From assembly GCF_030758975.1 (NCBI RefSeq), contig NZ_CP132359.1:3369283-3433282 (forward strand): a DNA stretch of 64,000 nucleotides. Reading direction: 5' to 3'. Below, piece by piece: positions 51,310-59,709 of the stretch. The notes beneath the pieces were generated by a model. The model saw only the letters and a list, made by a program, of their open reading frames with translations. It was not told the DNA's origin and made no database searches. The DNA is from Bosea beijingensis (GTDB lineage Bacteria; Pseudomonadota; Alphaproteobacteria; Rhizobiales; Beijerinckiaceae). Numbering within the stretch: position 1 is the stretch's first letter; each line of letters starts with the position of its first letter. Made by a program: the position numbers and the translations under genes.

Positions 51310-52983
51310 TCAGTTCTCGTAGGTCATGATGTCGCGATCCTTGGTCTCGGGCACCAGCAGCAAGCCGATCACGAAGGTCGCGAGGGCAAAGACGATCGGG
51401 TACCAGAGACCGTAGAAGATGTCGCCCGTGCCGGCCACCATGGCGAAGGAGGTGGCGGGCAGCAGGCCACCGAACCAGCCGTTGCCGATATGGTAGGGCA
51501 GCGACATGCCGGTGTAGCGGATGCGGGTCGGGAAGAGCTCGACCAGCGCCGCCGCGATCGGTCCGTAGACCATCGTGACGTAGATGATCAGCACCGTCAG
51601 GATCGCGATCACCGTCAGCGACTGGCCGCCGAAGAGCGCGCCGAAGAAGCCGGTCTTGACGATGCGAGCGTCGCCGGCAGCCGGGTAGCCGGCGGCGATG
51701 GCTTCCTTGGCGATGTTCGCAGCGAAGCTGGCGTCGATGGCGACGTCCTTGCCGTTGACCACGACCTTGGCGGCGGTGCCCGCCGGGGCCGGAGTCTGGG
51801 TGTAGACGATGGCCTGCGTCGCCAACGTGCGGCGGGCGATGTCGCAAGGCTGGGTGAAGGTGCGCACGCCGACCGGATCGAAGACCGAGCCGCAGGTGGC
51901 GGGATCGGCGACGACCTGCACCTTGACGTTGTCATGGGCAGCAGCGAGGCCGGGGTTTGCCGCCTTGGTCAGCGCGCCGAACAGCGGGAAGTAGGTCAGC
52001 GCGGCGATCAGGCAGCCGGCCAGGATGATCGGCTTGCGGCCGATCCTGTCCGAGAGCGAGCCGAAGAAGATGAAGCCGCCCGTGCCGATGATCAGCGCCC
52101 AGGCGATCAGCACGTTCGCCGAGTAGAGATCGACCTTGAGGATGCTCTGGATGAAGAACAACGCGTAGAACTGGCCGGTATACCAGACGACCGCCTGGCC
52201 CATGGTCAGGCCGAACAGGGCGATCAGAGCGATCTTGGCGTTCTTCCACTGGCCAAAGGCCTCGGAGAGCGGCGCCTTCGAGCCGGTGCCCTCTTCCTTC
52301 ATCTTCTTGAAGGCCGGCGATTCCTGCATCTGGAGACGAATCCAGACCGAGATGCCGAGCAGGAAGATCGAGAGCAGGAAGGGAATGCGCCAGCCCCAGG
52401 CTGCGAACTCGGCCTCGCCCATGTTGACGCGGATGACCAGGATGACGATGAGCGACAGCAAGAGGCCGAGCGTCGCCGTGGTCTGGATCCACGAGGTGTA
52501 GAAGCCGCGACGGCCGACGGGAGCGTGCTCGGCGACATAGACCGCCGCGCCGCCGTACTCGCCGCCGAGCGCGAGGCCCTGGAGCATGCGCAGCACGATC
52601 AGGATGACCGGGGCGATCCAGCCGATGGAGTTGTAGCTGGGCAGCAGGCCGACCAGGAAGGTCGAGGCGCCCATGATCACGATCGTGACCAGGAAGGTGT
52701 ATTTGCGGCCGATGAGGTCACCGAGCCGGCCGAAGAAGAGCGCGCCGAACGGGCGGACGAGGAAGCCTGCGGCGAAGGCCAGCAGCGCGAAGATCGCGCG
52801 GGTGTTGGCGTCGAACGCTGAGAAGAAGTGCGCGCCGATCATGACGGCGAGTGAACCGTAGAGATAGAAGTCGTACCACTCGAACACCGTGCCGAGCGAC
52901 GAGGCCAGAATGACCTTCCGTTCCTCCTTGGTCATCGGGCGGGGCGCGGCCCTCGTCCCCGATGCTTGCGATGCCATGCTCAT
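51310..52983 (-). CDS. MHS-type major facilitator transporter with inserted domain
   Basis: A 557-residue member of the metabolite:H+ symporter branch (ShiA/ProP-like), with FEWYDFYLYGS in helix 1 and GRLGDLIGRK between helices 2 and 3. LALGGEYGGAAVY marks helix 4. About 100 extra residues (around 340-450) lie between helices 8 and 9, containing two cysteines, so the protein is longer than the usual 430-450 residues. It likely takes up a carboxylate or similar solute. Start at 52983 after AGGGGAG. Confidence 0.9.
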   Translation of the reverse strand: MSMASQASGTRAAPRPMTKEERKVILASSLGTVFEWYDFYLYGSLAVMIGAHFFSAFDANTRAIFALLAFAAGFLVRPFGALFFGRLGDLIGRKYTFLVTIVIMGASTFLVGLLPSYNSIGWIAPVILIVLRMLQGLALGGEYGGAAVYVAEHAPVGRRGFYTSWIQTTATLGLLLSLIVILVIRVNMGEAEFAAWGWRIPFLLSIFLLGISVWIRLQMQESPAFKKMKEEGTGSKAPLSEAFGQWKNAKIALIALFGLTMGQAVVWYTGQFYALFFIQSILKVDLYSANVLIAWALIIGTGGFIFFGSLSDRIGRKPIILAGCLIAALTYFPLFGALTKAANPGLAAAHDNVKVQVVADPATCGSVFDPVGVRTFTQPCDIARRTLATQAIVYTQTPAPAGTAAKVVVNGKDVAIDASFAANIAKEAIAAGYPAAGDARIVKTGFFGALFGGQSLTVIAILTVLIIYVTMVYGPIAAALVELFPTRIRYTGMSLPYHIGNGWFGGLLPATSFAMVAGTGDIFYGLWYPIVFALATFVIGLLLVPETKDRDIMTYEN

Positions 52984-53429
52984 GGCGCTTATCTCCCCTG
53001 TAGAAGCCCTGAAGCCGGGGTGGCCCGGCAACCTCGTTTCGCGCGGTTCGCGTTCTGAATGACGGTGGCCGCGCGGCCGGATGGCGGGTGAGTCCCGTCA
53101 TTCCAGCTCGCTTCAAAGGATTGCGCGCGGATTGTCGCAGGGGCAATCAGGCACTTGGTCTTGCACCGTTCGTCTATGAGACTATCGGTGAAGAGCCGCT
53201 ACGCGGGTGGTGGCGTACTGGCAGCGTGTCGGCAGAGGGTGTCATCCCGCACGTGCTGCGGCACGTCGTGCTGCTGCGCAGATGCGGGATCGTCCGCAGG
53301 AAAAGGCGCCTTCTCGTTGCACGATCACGTGTCTGCGGCGCATCGCTGCGCGCTGCACCGAGACGGGATGAGACCGCGCTCGGGGAGGGCGAATGATCGT
53401 CTATCTCCGCCGCTCCGTGGCGGATACGC
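52984..53429. other. Intergenic region between the MHS transporter and rlmB
   Basis: A 446-base gap that includes the transporter's promoter on the minus strand and a short palindromic repeat (53241-53295). Short plus-strand frames cross the repeat and look like arginine-rich shadow translation, so no gene is called. Confidence 0.5.
53241..53295. repeat. Short palindromic repeat (CATCCCGCA/TGCGGGATC)
   Basis: TCATCCCGCACGTGCTGCG and CTGCGCAGATGCGGGATC form imperfect inverted arms, with GCACGTCGTGCTGC forming a further internal palindrome. Resembles a degenerate REP-like unit, distinct from the other families in this window. Confidence 0.5.
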
Positions 53430-54227
53430 TCAGCGGCGGCTGGCCGCGTAGAGCGCGATCGCGGTGGCGTTCGAGACGTTGAGGCTGGTGATCGTGCCGG
53501 GCACCTCGAGCCGCGCGACATGGTCGCAGAGCTCGCGCGAGCGCTGGCGCAGGCCCTTGCCCTCGGCGCCCATCACCATCACCAGCGGGCGGCGCAACGC
53601 GACGTCATCGAGGGCGACATCGCCATCCGAATCGAAGCCGACGCGCAGGAAGCCGCGCTTGCCCAGCGTCTCCAGGGCGTCGCCGAGATTGCGCACGGCG
53701 ATCAGCGGCACATGCTCCAGCGCGCCCGAGGCGGATTTGGCGAGCACCCCGGTCGCGGCCGGGGAATGGCGGATCGTGACGATCACCGCTGCCGCGGCAA
53801 AGGCGGCGGCCGAACGCAGGATGGCGCCGACATTGTGCGGATCGGTGATCTGGTCGAGCGCGAGCACGACGGCGTCGTCCGGCAGGCTGTCGAGATCGGG
53901 CGAGGGCAGGGGATCGCAGACGAGGTAGAGGCCCTGATGCACCGAATCAGGTGTCAGCAGGCGGTCGATCTCGGAGGGGCGTACGATCTCGGCCTGGAGC
54001 GGCAAAGGATCGATTTGCTCCTGCAGGCGGCGCAGGCCATTCTCGGTGGCGAGCAGGCGCCTGTGGCGGCGCTGCGGATTCTTCAGCGCCTCGACGACCG
54101 GATGCACGCCGTAGAGCACGGCCTCGTCGATATCGCCCGGCCGGTGCGGTGGCGGACCGTCGCTACGGCGGGCGCCCTGTCTGCCCCCAGCGGGCCTGGC
54201 ATGTTTCGGGCGGAACGGCGGAGCCAT
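53430..54227 (-). CDS. rlmB: TrmH/SpoU family 23S rRNA 2'-O-methyltransferase
   Basis: A 265-residue SPOUT methyltransferase. After a basic N-terminal tail and the YGVHPVVEAL substrate-binding domain, the three SPOUT motifs appear: LDQITDPHNVGAILRSA, VMGAEGKGLRQ and VPGTITSLNVSNATAIALY. This matches RlmB, which methylates G2251 of 23S rRNA. Start at 54227 (MAPPFRPKHARPA). Confidence 0.92.
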   Translation of the reverse strand: MAPPFRPKHARPAGGRQGARRSDGPPPHRPGDIDEAVLYGVHPVVEALKNPQRRHRRLLATENGLRRLQEQIDPLPLQAEIVRPSEIDRLLTPDSVHQGLYLVCDPLPSPDLDSLPDDAVVLALDQITDPHNVGAILRSAAAFAAAAVIVTIRHSPAATGVLAKSASGALEHVPLIAVRNLGDALETLGKRGFLRVGFDSDGDVALDDVALRRPLVMVMGAEGKGLRQRSRELCDHVARLEVPGTITSLNVSNATAIALYAASRR

Positions 54228-54328
54228 CGCTCTCTCCAGTGATTGCCGGATTGCCGTGCCACGGCGCGACGCGCTTGGCCAGCGCGAACCGGCCTTTAGC
54301 CAACACATCCACGCGGAAAGGACGCATG

Positions 54329-54883
54329 ATGCCAGACGAGACCGACCGATTGATCGTGATCACCGGGGGGCCGGGAGCGGGCAAGACGAGCCTGATCGAG
54401 GCGCTGGCGGCGGGCGGCCATGCAGTGCGGCCCGAGGCCGGGCGCGCGATCATCCGCGACCAGCAGGCGATCGGCGGCAGGGGACTGCCCTGGGTCGATC
54501 CCGCCCTGTTCGCCGGGCTGATGCTGGCGGCCGACATGCACGGCCATGCCGAGGCCGCTGCGGCGGGGGAACGCGTCTTTTTCGACCGCGGCATTCCTGA
54601 TATCGCGGGATATCTGGCGCTCTGCGGCTTGCCGATTCCCGAACATGTCGAGCGGGCGGCCCAGTCGTTGCGCTACAACCGCATGGTCTTCATCGCGCCG
54701 CCCTGGCGCGAGATCTTCAGCCAGGACGCCGAGCGCAAGCAGGATTTCGCCGAGGCGGGGCGCACCTATGCGGCGATGGCTGCAACCTATCCCCGCTACG
54801 GCTATGCGCTCGTCGAACTGCCCCGTGCGAGCGTCGCCGAGCGGGTCAGCTTTTTGCTCGACCGGTTGCGCGCCTCGAAGTGA
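54329..54883 (+). CDS. AAA family ATPase/kinase-like protein
   Basis: A 184-residue P-loop protein. The Walker A motif ITGGPGAGKTSL is near residue 10; FFDRGIPDIAGYL supplies the Walker B-like acidic residue; DAERKQDFAEA and the C-terminal LPRASVAERVSFLLDRL are typical of a small family of AAA/zeta-toxin-like or nucleoside-kinase-like proteins. Its substrate is unknown. ATG 54329 has better spacing to AAGGA than 54326. Confidence 0.83.
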   Translation: MPDETDRLIVITGGPGAGKTSLIEALAAGGHAVRPEAGRAIIRDQQAIGGRGLPWVDPALFAGLMLAADMHGHAEAAAAGERVFFDRGIPDIAGYLALCGLPIPEHVERAAQSLRYNRMVFIAPPWREIFSQDAERKQDFAEAGRTYAAMAATYPRYGYALVELPRASVAERVSFLLDRLRASK

Positions 54884-55054
54884 GCGGTTTTCCGGGATGG
54901 CTCGTGGCGCCTTCACAACGAATTCGCATCATCGGTCTTTTTGCCGTTGACAGGGCGCGGCCCGGTCACCATAAGTCCGGCCGCGCCTACCGGTCGTCGC
55001 GAAAGTGACATATCGGTGGCCCTGGGCTCACAGAGCCGATCAAGGGCGCAGGCG

Positions 55055-55138
55055 GGGGAATGTCCCGAGCGGCAAAGGGGGCGGACTGTAAATCCGCTGG
55101 CTATGCCTTCGCAGGTTCGAGTCCTGCTTCCCCCACCA
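55055..55138 (+). tRNA. tRNA-Tyr (anticodon GTA)
   Basis: A class II tRNA of 84 bases including CCA. Acceptor arms GGGGGAA (55055-55061) and TTCCCCC (55128-55134) pair; the anticodon loop CTGTAAA gives GTA; a long variable arm follows; the T arm is GCAGGTTCGAGTCCTGC. Its 3' end abuts the recombinase remnant. Confidence 0.96.
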
Positions 55139-55149
55139 CTTCCGATCAG

Positions 55150-55775
55150 AACTGCGAACCGGGACGCGACCGGCGGCTTGGCTTCGCAAGTTACTTTCAA
55201 AATTGCCGTTTTTGCCGATAACGCGGATTTTCCGGGTTCGACGATGATGGCGCCGACGATTGCACTGAGCCAGACTTTGCGGCCCTCGACCGATCCATTG
55301 GAGAGCCGCTCGATCAGAGCCTGCTGAAACTTTTCCACGACCTGCGCATCGAACATGGACTGGTCGACGAAATTGACCCGGGCGCGCTTAAACGCGTCCT
55401 GAGCGTTATCCCGCTTCTTCCGGATGTCCTTCACGCGGCCTTGGAGCGGGGGCTCGGCGGCATCGAGAATGCCGGATTCGATTGCAAGGTAGAGATTCTG
55501 GAGCGCCTTCTCCGCTTCGACGGCCTCGTGCTGCAGTTGGGCGATGCGGCGATGGACCGTTCCTGTTTCGAAGCTCTACGTTGGTGCAGGGCGGCCAGAA
55601 TTCCGGCAATCCCATCAGGAGTCATGAACCATGCGACGAGTTCGCTCATCACCCGGTTTTCGGCGGCGTCGCGAGAGATAGCCTTAAGCTTGCACGTACC
55701 GGCGCCATTGTTGATGGCTGAGGCGCACTTGTAATAGCGGTAGACCGTGCCGTTCGAAGACAGGCATGCTGTTCA
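55150..55775 (-). pseudogene. Frameshifted, truncated large serine recombinase (C-terminal part)
   Basis: Read on the minus strand, the recombinase zinc-ribbon CLSSNGTVYRYYKCASAI comes first, followed by a second cysteine in GAGTCKLKAIS and a helical VMSELVAWFMTPDGIAGIL segment. The frame shifts near 55565-55590 and continues as TVHRRIAQLQHEAVEAEKAL and KDIRKKRDNAQDAF (coiled coil), then VVEKFQQALIERLSNGS and AIVGAIIVEP. This order is the C-terminal half of large serine recombinases. The N-terminal catalytic domain is gone, and an in-frame stop lies at 55773-55775. It ends beside the tRNA-Tyr 3' end, pointing to old integration there. Confidence 0.72.
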
Positions 55776-55836
55776 GCGAGCCGTTCGGCCGTGCTTTTAT
55801 GGTATCGGAAGCGCTCCTCGGATCTCGCCAGACCCG

Positions 55837-56736
55837 CTACTTGAAAAGCTGGTGATGAACAATCAGCTCCCTGGTCAGATCGACGATCGCCTGTAGATTC
55901 GGCCCCAGTTGTGCGATCTGGTAGCAGAGCGAGACCTCGTGCGCTCCTATGGTCGGCGTGACGGGGATGGTCACCATCCTGCCCTGTGCAAGTTCGTCGG
56001 CCACCACGCGGACCGGGACGAGGCCGATCGCGAAGCCGCTCCGGATCATCAATATCGTGACCGATAAGCTGTCGCAGGTGCTGACCCGCTCGGGAACGAC
56101 GCCAGCGCGCGCGAACCAGTTTGTCATGGTGGTGTGGAGGCGCGCGGTCTGTGGGCTGACGATGAGGTGGTGCGCCGCGATCTGGGCCGGCGTCAACGGC
56201 CCGGACGGGAGTTCTATATCGCCGCTTGCCATCCAGGCGAGCTCGTTCCGGCCGACCGGCACGCGATGGACATGGCTCGCGACGCCAGCCTCCGAGATGA
56301 CGGCGAGGTCGAGCTGGTGATCGTTCAGCAGGCCGCTGACCTTGCTGGTGTCGCCGACGATGACGGATGTCTTCAGTTTCGGGTAATGCCGTTCGAGCCT
56401 GCGCATCAGGTCGGTCAGGCACACCAGGCCGAAGCTCTCGTTGACTCCGATGCGCAGGAGCCCGAGCAACGGGTCACGGCGCTTGAAGCGCATGATCATA
56501 TCGTCCGCATTCTCTAGCAGCCGGTCGGCGTGTTCCAGCAGCGCATGGCCGTCTGAGCTCAGTGAAACGCGCGGCCCGTTGCGGATGAAGAGCTCGACGC
56601 CGAGGGTGTGCTCCAGATCCTTTATGCGTTGGGAGATGCTCGGTTGCGTGATGCCGACATGTTTCGCAGCGGCGTGGAAGCTGCCGAGACGGGCGACGCG
56701 CTCGAACGCGCGGACCTGCGAAAGGGTAATGCTCAT
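55837..56736 (-). CDS. LysR family regulator of the catabolic island
   Basis: A 299-residue LysR-type regulator. The winged-helix N-terminus MSITLSQVRAFERVARLGSF and recognition helix in GITQPSISQRIKDLE are clear, with an effector domain of normal length. It is divergent from the alpha/beta hydrolase gene and the transporter operon, which it probably controls. A TGATA-N9-TATCA palindrome overlaps its start codon. Confidence 0.9.
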   Translation of the reverse strand: MSITLSQVRAFERVARLGSFHAAAKHVGITQPSISQRIKDLEHTLGVELFIRNGPRVSLSSDGHALLEHADRLLENADDMIMRFKRRDPLLGLLRIGVNESFGLVCLTDLMRRLERHYPKLKTSVIVGDTSKVSGLLNDHQLDLAVISEAGVASHVHRVPVGRNELAWMASGDIELPSGPLTPAQIAAHHLIVSPQTARLHTTMTNWFARAGVVPERVSTCDSLSVTILMIRSGFAIGLVPVRVVADELAQGRMVTIPVTPTIGAHEVSLCYQIAQLGPNLQAIVDLTRELIVHHQLFK

Positions 56737-56755
56737 GATAGTCTCAGGTTATCAT
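56735..56755. promoter_or_regulatory. LysR-type palindromic operator candidate
   Basis: ATGATA (56735-56740), nine bases, then TATCAT (56750-56755) form a perfect inverted repeat of the T-N11-A type bound by LysR regulators. It overlaps the LysR start codon and faces the divergent catabolic operon, as expected for an autoregulatory site. Confidence 0.55.
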
Positions 56756-56957
56756 AAGTCCCATAAACAATCGATTTTTTAAGCGGCTTTCAAGCTGTTA
56801 TCGATGGTCCCAACGGCGAAGCACGGTTCTCGGTCATAGACATCCGGGCTCCGTGAACGATGCGCCTGTAGCGGGATCGGACTTCTCACGGCCGATGCCC
56901 GCGCGTGGAGGATCGACGCAAGGCGCGCGAGCGCCGGTGTCGGGGAGTGCAGGCACG

Positions 56958-57707
56958 ATGGCCAGGATACCGATCGATGAGGGGGAGCTCCATTACGAGC
57001 TTTCCGGTAGGGAAGACGGTTATCCCGTCCTACTGTTCGCGCCGGGCTTCCTGAGCTCCCGGATCGAACGCTGGCGATCCAATCCCGCCAAGCCCGGCGT
57101 GCCGCAAGCCTGGCGCGACCCCATCCCGGTGCTCGAGCCGCATTTCCGAGTTATTGCCCTCGATGTTCGCAATGCCGGGGCGTCCTGGGCCGAGGTCGGT
57201 CCCGACTATGGGTGGGCATCCTATACGGCCGATCATCTCCGCTTGCTGAAGCATCTCGGCGTCGACCGTTGTCACGTCATGGGGGGCTGTATCGGCGTCT
57301 CGTTTGCGCTGGCGCTCGAACAAGCCGCCCCTGGAACGGTATCGGCGCAGGTCCTGCAAAATCCCATCGGTCTGTCCGACACCAACCGCGACGCGGTCGA
57401 TGACGAGGTCCGGCAATGGATGGAGAAGCTGGTACAGCGGCCGGGAGTCGAGCCGGCGCTGCTGCAAGCCGCAGCCCGGAACATGTTCGCGACCGACTTC
57501 ATCTTCAGCGTGACGCGCGAGTTCACGGGGCGCTGCGGCGTGCCGTCTCTTCTCATGCCAGGCGACGACACCATGCACCCGGCTTCCGTGTCGGCCGATC
57601 TCGAACGGCTGACGAAGGCGGAGGTCATCGCTCCCTGGAAAGGCGAGGGGTATCGGGACGCCGCCATGAATCGCACGCGCGACTTTCTGCTCGCGCATGC
57701 GCCGTGA
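56958..57707 (+). CDS. Alpha/beta hydrolase with cysteine at the nucleophile elbow
   Basis: A 249-residue alpha/beta-fold protein. The oxyanion region is LLFAPGFLSSR; the elbow reads HVMGGCIGVSFALAL, with cysteine where serine is usual (as in dienelactone hydrolases). The acid may be in MPGDDTMHP, whose histidine follows at once; a later catalytic histidine is not obvious, as that region reads APWKGEGYRDA. Start at MARIPIDEGELHY is preferred over 56853. It is first in the rightward cluster and may act on the transported compound. Confidence 0.75.
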   Translation: MARIPIDEGELHYELSGREDGYPVLLFAPGFLSSRIERWRSNPAKPGVPQAWRDPIPVLEPHFRVIALDVRNAGASWAEVGPDYGWASYTADHLRLLKHLGVDRCHVMGGCIGVSFALALEQAAPGTVSAQVLQNPIGLSDTNRDAVDDEVRQWMEKLVQRPGVEPALLQAAARNMFATDFIFSVTREFTGRCGVPSLLMPGDDTMHPASVSADLERLTKAEVIAPWKGEGYRDAAMNRTRDFLLAHAP

Positions 57708-57805
57708 GGGGCGAAGTGGTGGACCTCTTGGCCGGATAAGGCGCTGCGGCGGGTCATCGAGGGTCGAAGTAACGAAAAGAAGGCCGGCGATCGCCGGGAG
57801 AGGGC

Positions 57806-58390
57806 ATGGGGGATAACAGCCAGGACGGCACCGCAGAGGCATGGGGAGCTGAAGAGCGGACCTGGAACATGCAGGTTCAGGAGCAGCTCGCGCTTTTGCC
57901 TGCCGCGCTGCGCAGCATGGATCGCGCGCTCATCAAGGCGACGGAGGTGGTGCTCGTAGGGGCTGGCGTGCTGTTCACCCTCTTGATCGCCTATGACGTG
58001 GTCGCGCGCTACGCCTTTGGCGCCTCATCGCTTTTCGTCAGTGCTGCCGCCAAGTTCCTGCTCTTGTGGTTCTTCCTGCTCGGCGCCGGGCTCGCCCTGC
58101 GGCAAGGCAGCCATGTCGGTTTCGAACTGGTCGCGAAGAGCCTGCCATTCCGGACCTATCGCGTCGTTCGAGTCGTCGCCCAACTCGTCGCGCTCGGCTT
58201 TTTCGCCCAGATGCTGTGGAGCGGCGTCGTCTCGCTCGGGCCAGCGGCCCGTCAGAACGACCCGGCGCTGAATCTCAGCCTGTTCTGGGCCTTCCTCGCC
58301 ATGCCGGTGGGCTTCACGCTGCTGATCTACCATCAGCTCGTCCTGATGCTGCTGGACCGTTTCGCACCATCGGAGCGCGCCGCTCCATGA
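57806..58390 (+). CDS. dctQ: TRAP transporter small permease (DctQ)
   Basis: A 194-residue protein with four membrane helices, the DctQ pattern: YDVVARYAFGASSLF, then LLWFFLLGAGLALRQGSHVGFELV with the conserved histidine, and a C-terminal pair. The N-terminus has a soluble extension of about 40 residues; a shorter start is possible. It stabilises the large permease of the TRAP system and overlaps its gene by 4 bases. Confidence 0.9.
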   Translation: MGDNSQDGTAEAWGAEERTWNMQVQEQLALLPAALRSMDRALIKATEVVLVGAGVLFTLLIAYDVVARYAFGASSLFVSAAAKFLLLWFFLLGAGLALRQGSHVGFELVAKSLPFRTYRVVRVVAQLVALGFFAQMLWSGVVSLGPAARQNDPALNLSLFWAFLAMPVGFTLLIYHQLVLMLLDRFAPSERAAP

Positions 58391-59673
58391 TGCTGCCAGT
58401 CGTCGGAATTCTTTTCCTGCTGACCCTGCTGATCGGCATGCCGGTCGCCTTCGGCATGGGTTTCGCCACCTCCACCTTCATGCTCTTCTGGGAGGGGATG
58501 GAGCCGACCATCCTGACGCGAAGATTCTACTCCTCGCTGGGCTCCTTTCCACTTCTCGCAATTCCTCTGTTCACAATGCTCGGCATACTCGCCGATCGCG
58601 CAGGCATGCTGCCGCGCATGGTCGTGTGGCTCCAGATGCTGCTGGGGCGCTGGCGGGGAGGCATGGCGTATCTCAACGTCCTGCAGTCGCTGGTCTTCGC
58701 CGGTGCCGGCGGCACCGCGGTCTCGGACATCGCCAGCACGGGGCGGGTACAGATCCAGCTGATGGTGCGTGCCGGCTATCCGGTGATGTACAGCGCGGCG
58801 CTCACGGCGGCGACTGCGGTCATCGGGCCGATCATTCCGCCGAGCCTGGCGATGATCATCTATGCGATGTCGGTCGGCAACGTCTCGGTGGGCTCGCTCT
58901 TTATCGCGGCGATCATCCCCGGCCTGCTGTTCACGGCCGGCTTCATGGTGATGACCTGGTACACGACGCGCCGCCATGGATACGGAACGGTCACGGAGCG
59001 CCCGCCGTTTCGCGAATTGGTACGTCAAACCATCGCGGTCGTTCCGTTGCTGCTCCTGCCCGTGATCATCGTGGGCGGCATCGTGCTGGGTATTTTCACC
59101 GTCACGGAGTCGGCGGGGGTAGGCGTGGTCTACACGCTGCTCATCGGCTTCCTGTCCAAGCCGCGTCTTCGATTTCGCGACATCTACGATGCCGTCGTCT
59201 ACAGCGCGATGATCAGCTCGGTCGTAGGGATGCTGCTTGCGACGGGCGCACTGATCTCGTGGCTTTTCACCTTCGAGGGCGTCACGCAAACGCTCGCGGA
59301 CCTGCTTACCGCGTTCACTGACAGCCCGACGGTCTTCCTGCTGCTGGTCGTCGCCGCGTTGCTGGTGCTCGGCATGGTGATGGATGCCGTGCCGATCATG
59401 GTGGCGGTTGCGCCGCTCCTGGCGCCGATCGCCGCGCAGTACGGCGTTCCCGACGTTCAGTTCGGACTGATCTTCGTGGTCGCCTCGATGGTCGGCATCG
59501 TCCATCCGCCCGCCGGCGTGATCCTGTTCATGACGGCGAGCCTCATGAACATCTCGGTCGAGCGGCTGTCGCTGGCGATCCTGCCATTCGTCTTCTGGCT
59601 CGTGCTCGTCGTCCTGCTGATGGTGTTCGTCCCTGGCCTGACGACGTGGCTGCCGGAGGTCGTCCGGTCCTGA
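58387..59673 (+). CDS. dctM: TRAP transporter large permease (DctM)
   Basis: A 428-residue permease with about twelve helices. GAGGTAVSDIASTGRVQIQL and the second-half GVILFMTASLMNI region are typical of DctM, which carries the sodium-coupled substrate path. ATG 58387 overlaps the dctQ stop (ATGA), so I reject the longer frame from 58066. The solute is set by the DctP protein encoded next. Confidence 0.95.
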   Translation: MMLPVVGILFLLTLLIGMPVAFGMGFATSTFMLFWEGMEPTILTRRFYSSLGSFPLLAIPLFTMLGILADRAGMLPRMVVWLQMLLGRWRGGMAYLNVLQSLVFAGAGGTAVSDIASTGRVQIQLMVRAGYPVMYSAALTAATAVIGPIIPPSLAMIIYAMSVGNVSVGSLFIAAIIPGLLFTAGFMVMTWYTTRRHGYGTVTERPPFRELVRQTIAVVPLLLLPVIIVGGIVLGIFTVTESAGVGVVYTLLIGFLSKPRLRFRDIYDAVVYSAMISSVVGMLLATGALISWLFTFEGVTQTLADLLTAFTDSPTVFLLLVVAALLVLGMVMDAVPIMVAVAPLLAPIAAQYGVPDVQFGLIFVVASMVGIVHPPAGVILFMTASLMNISVERLSLAILPFVFWLVLVVLLMVFVPGLTTWLPEVVRS

Positions 59674-59709
59674 CCGTTCCAATCAAACAAGGCGCAGCGG
59701 GAGGAAGAT

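Noticed and set aside
51178..52821. 547-codon plus-strand frame opposite the MHS transporter
   Set aside because: Charged, low-complexity shadow frame; the minus strand has clear transporter motifs and a terminator.
53088..53396. Plus-strand frame of 102 codons
   Set aside because: Arginine-rich translation across a palindromic repeat, no ribosome site or family resemblance.
54913..55434. 173-residue minus-strand open frame reading through tRNA-Tyr
   Set aside because: Its first part is the recombinase remnant, but the rest is antisense to the tRNA (the familiar GSRTRTCEGIASGFTV artefact), so it is not counted as a protein gene.
58333..59682. 449-codon minus-strand frame opposite dctM
   Set aside because: Extremely Arg/His/Asp/Gln-rich shadow of the permease gene.
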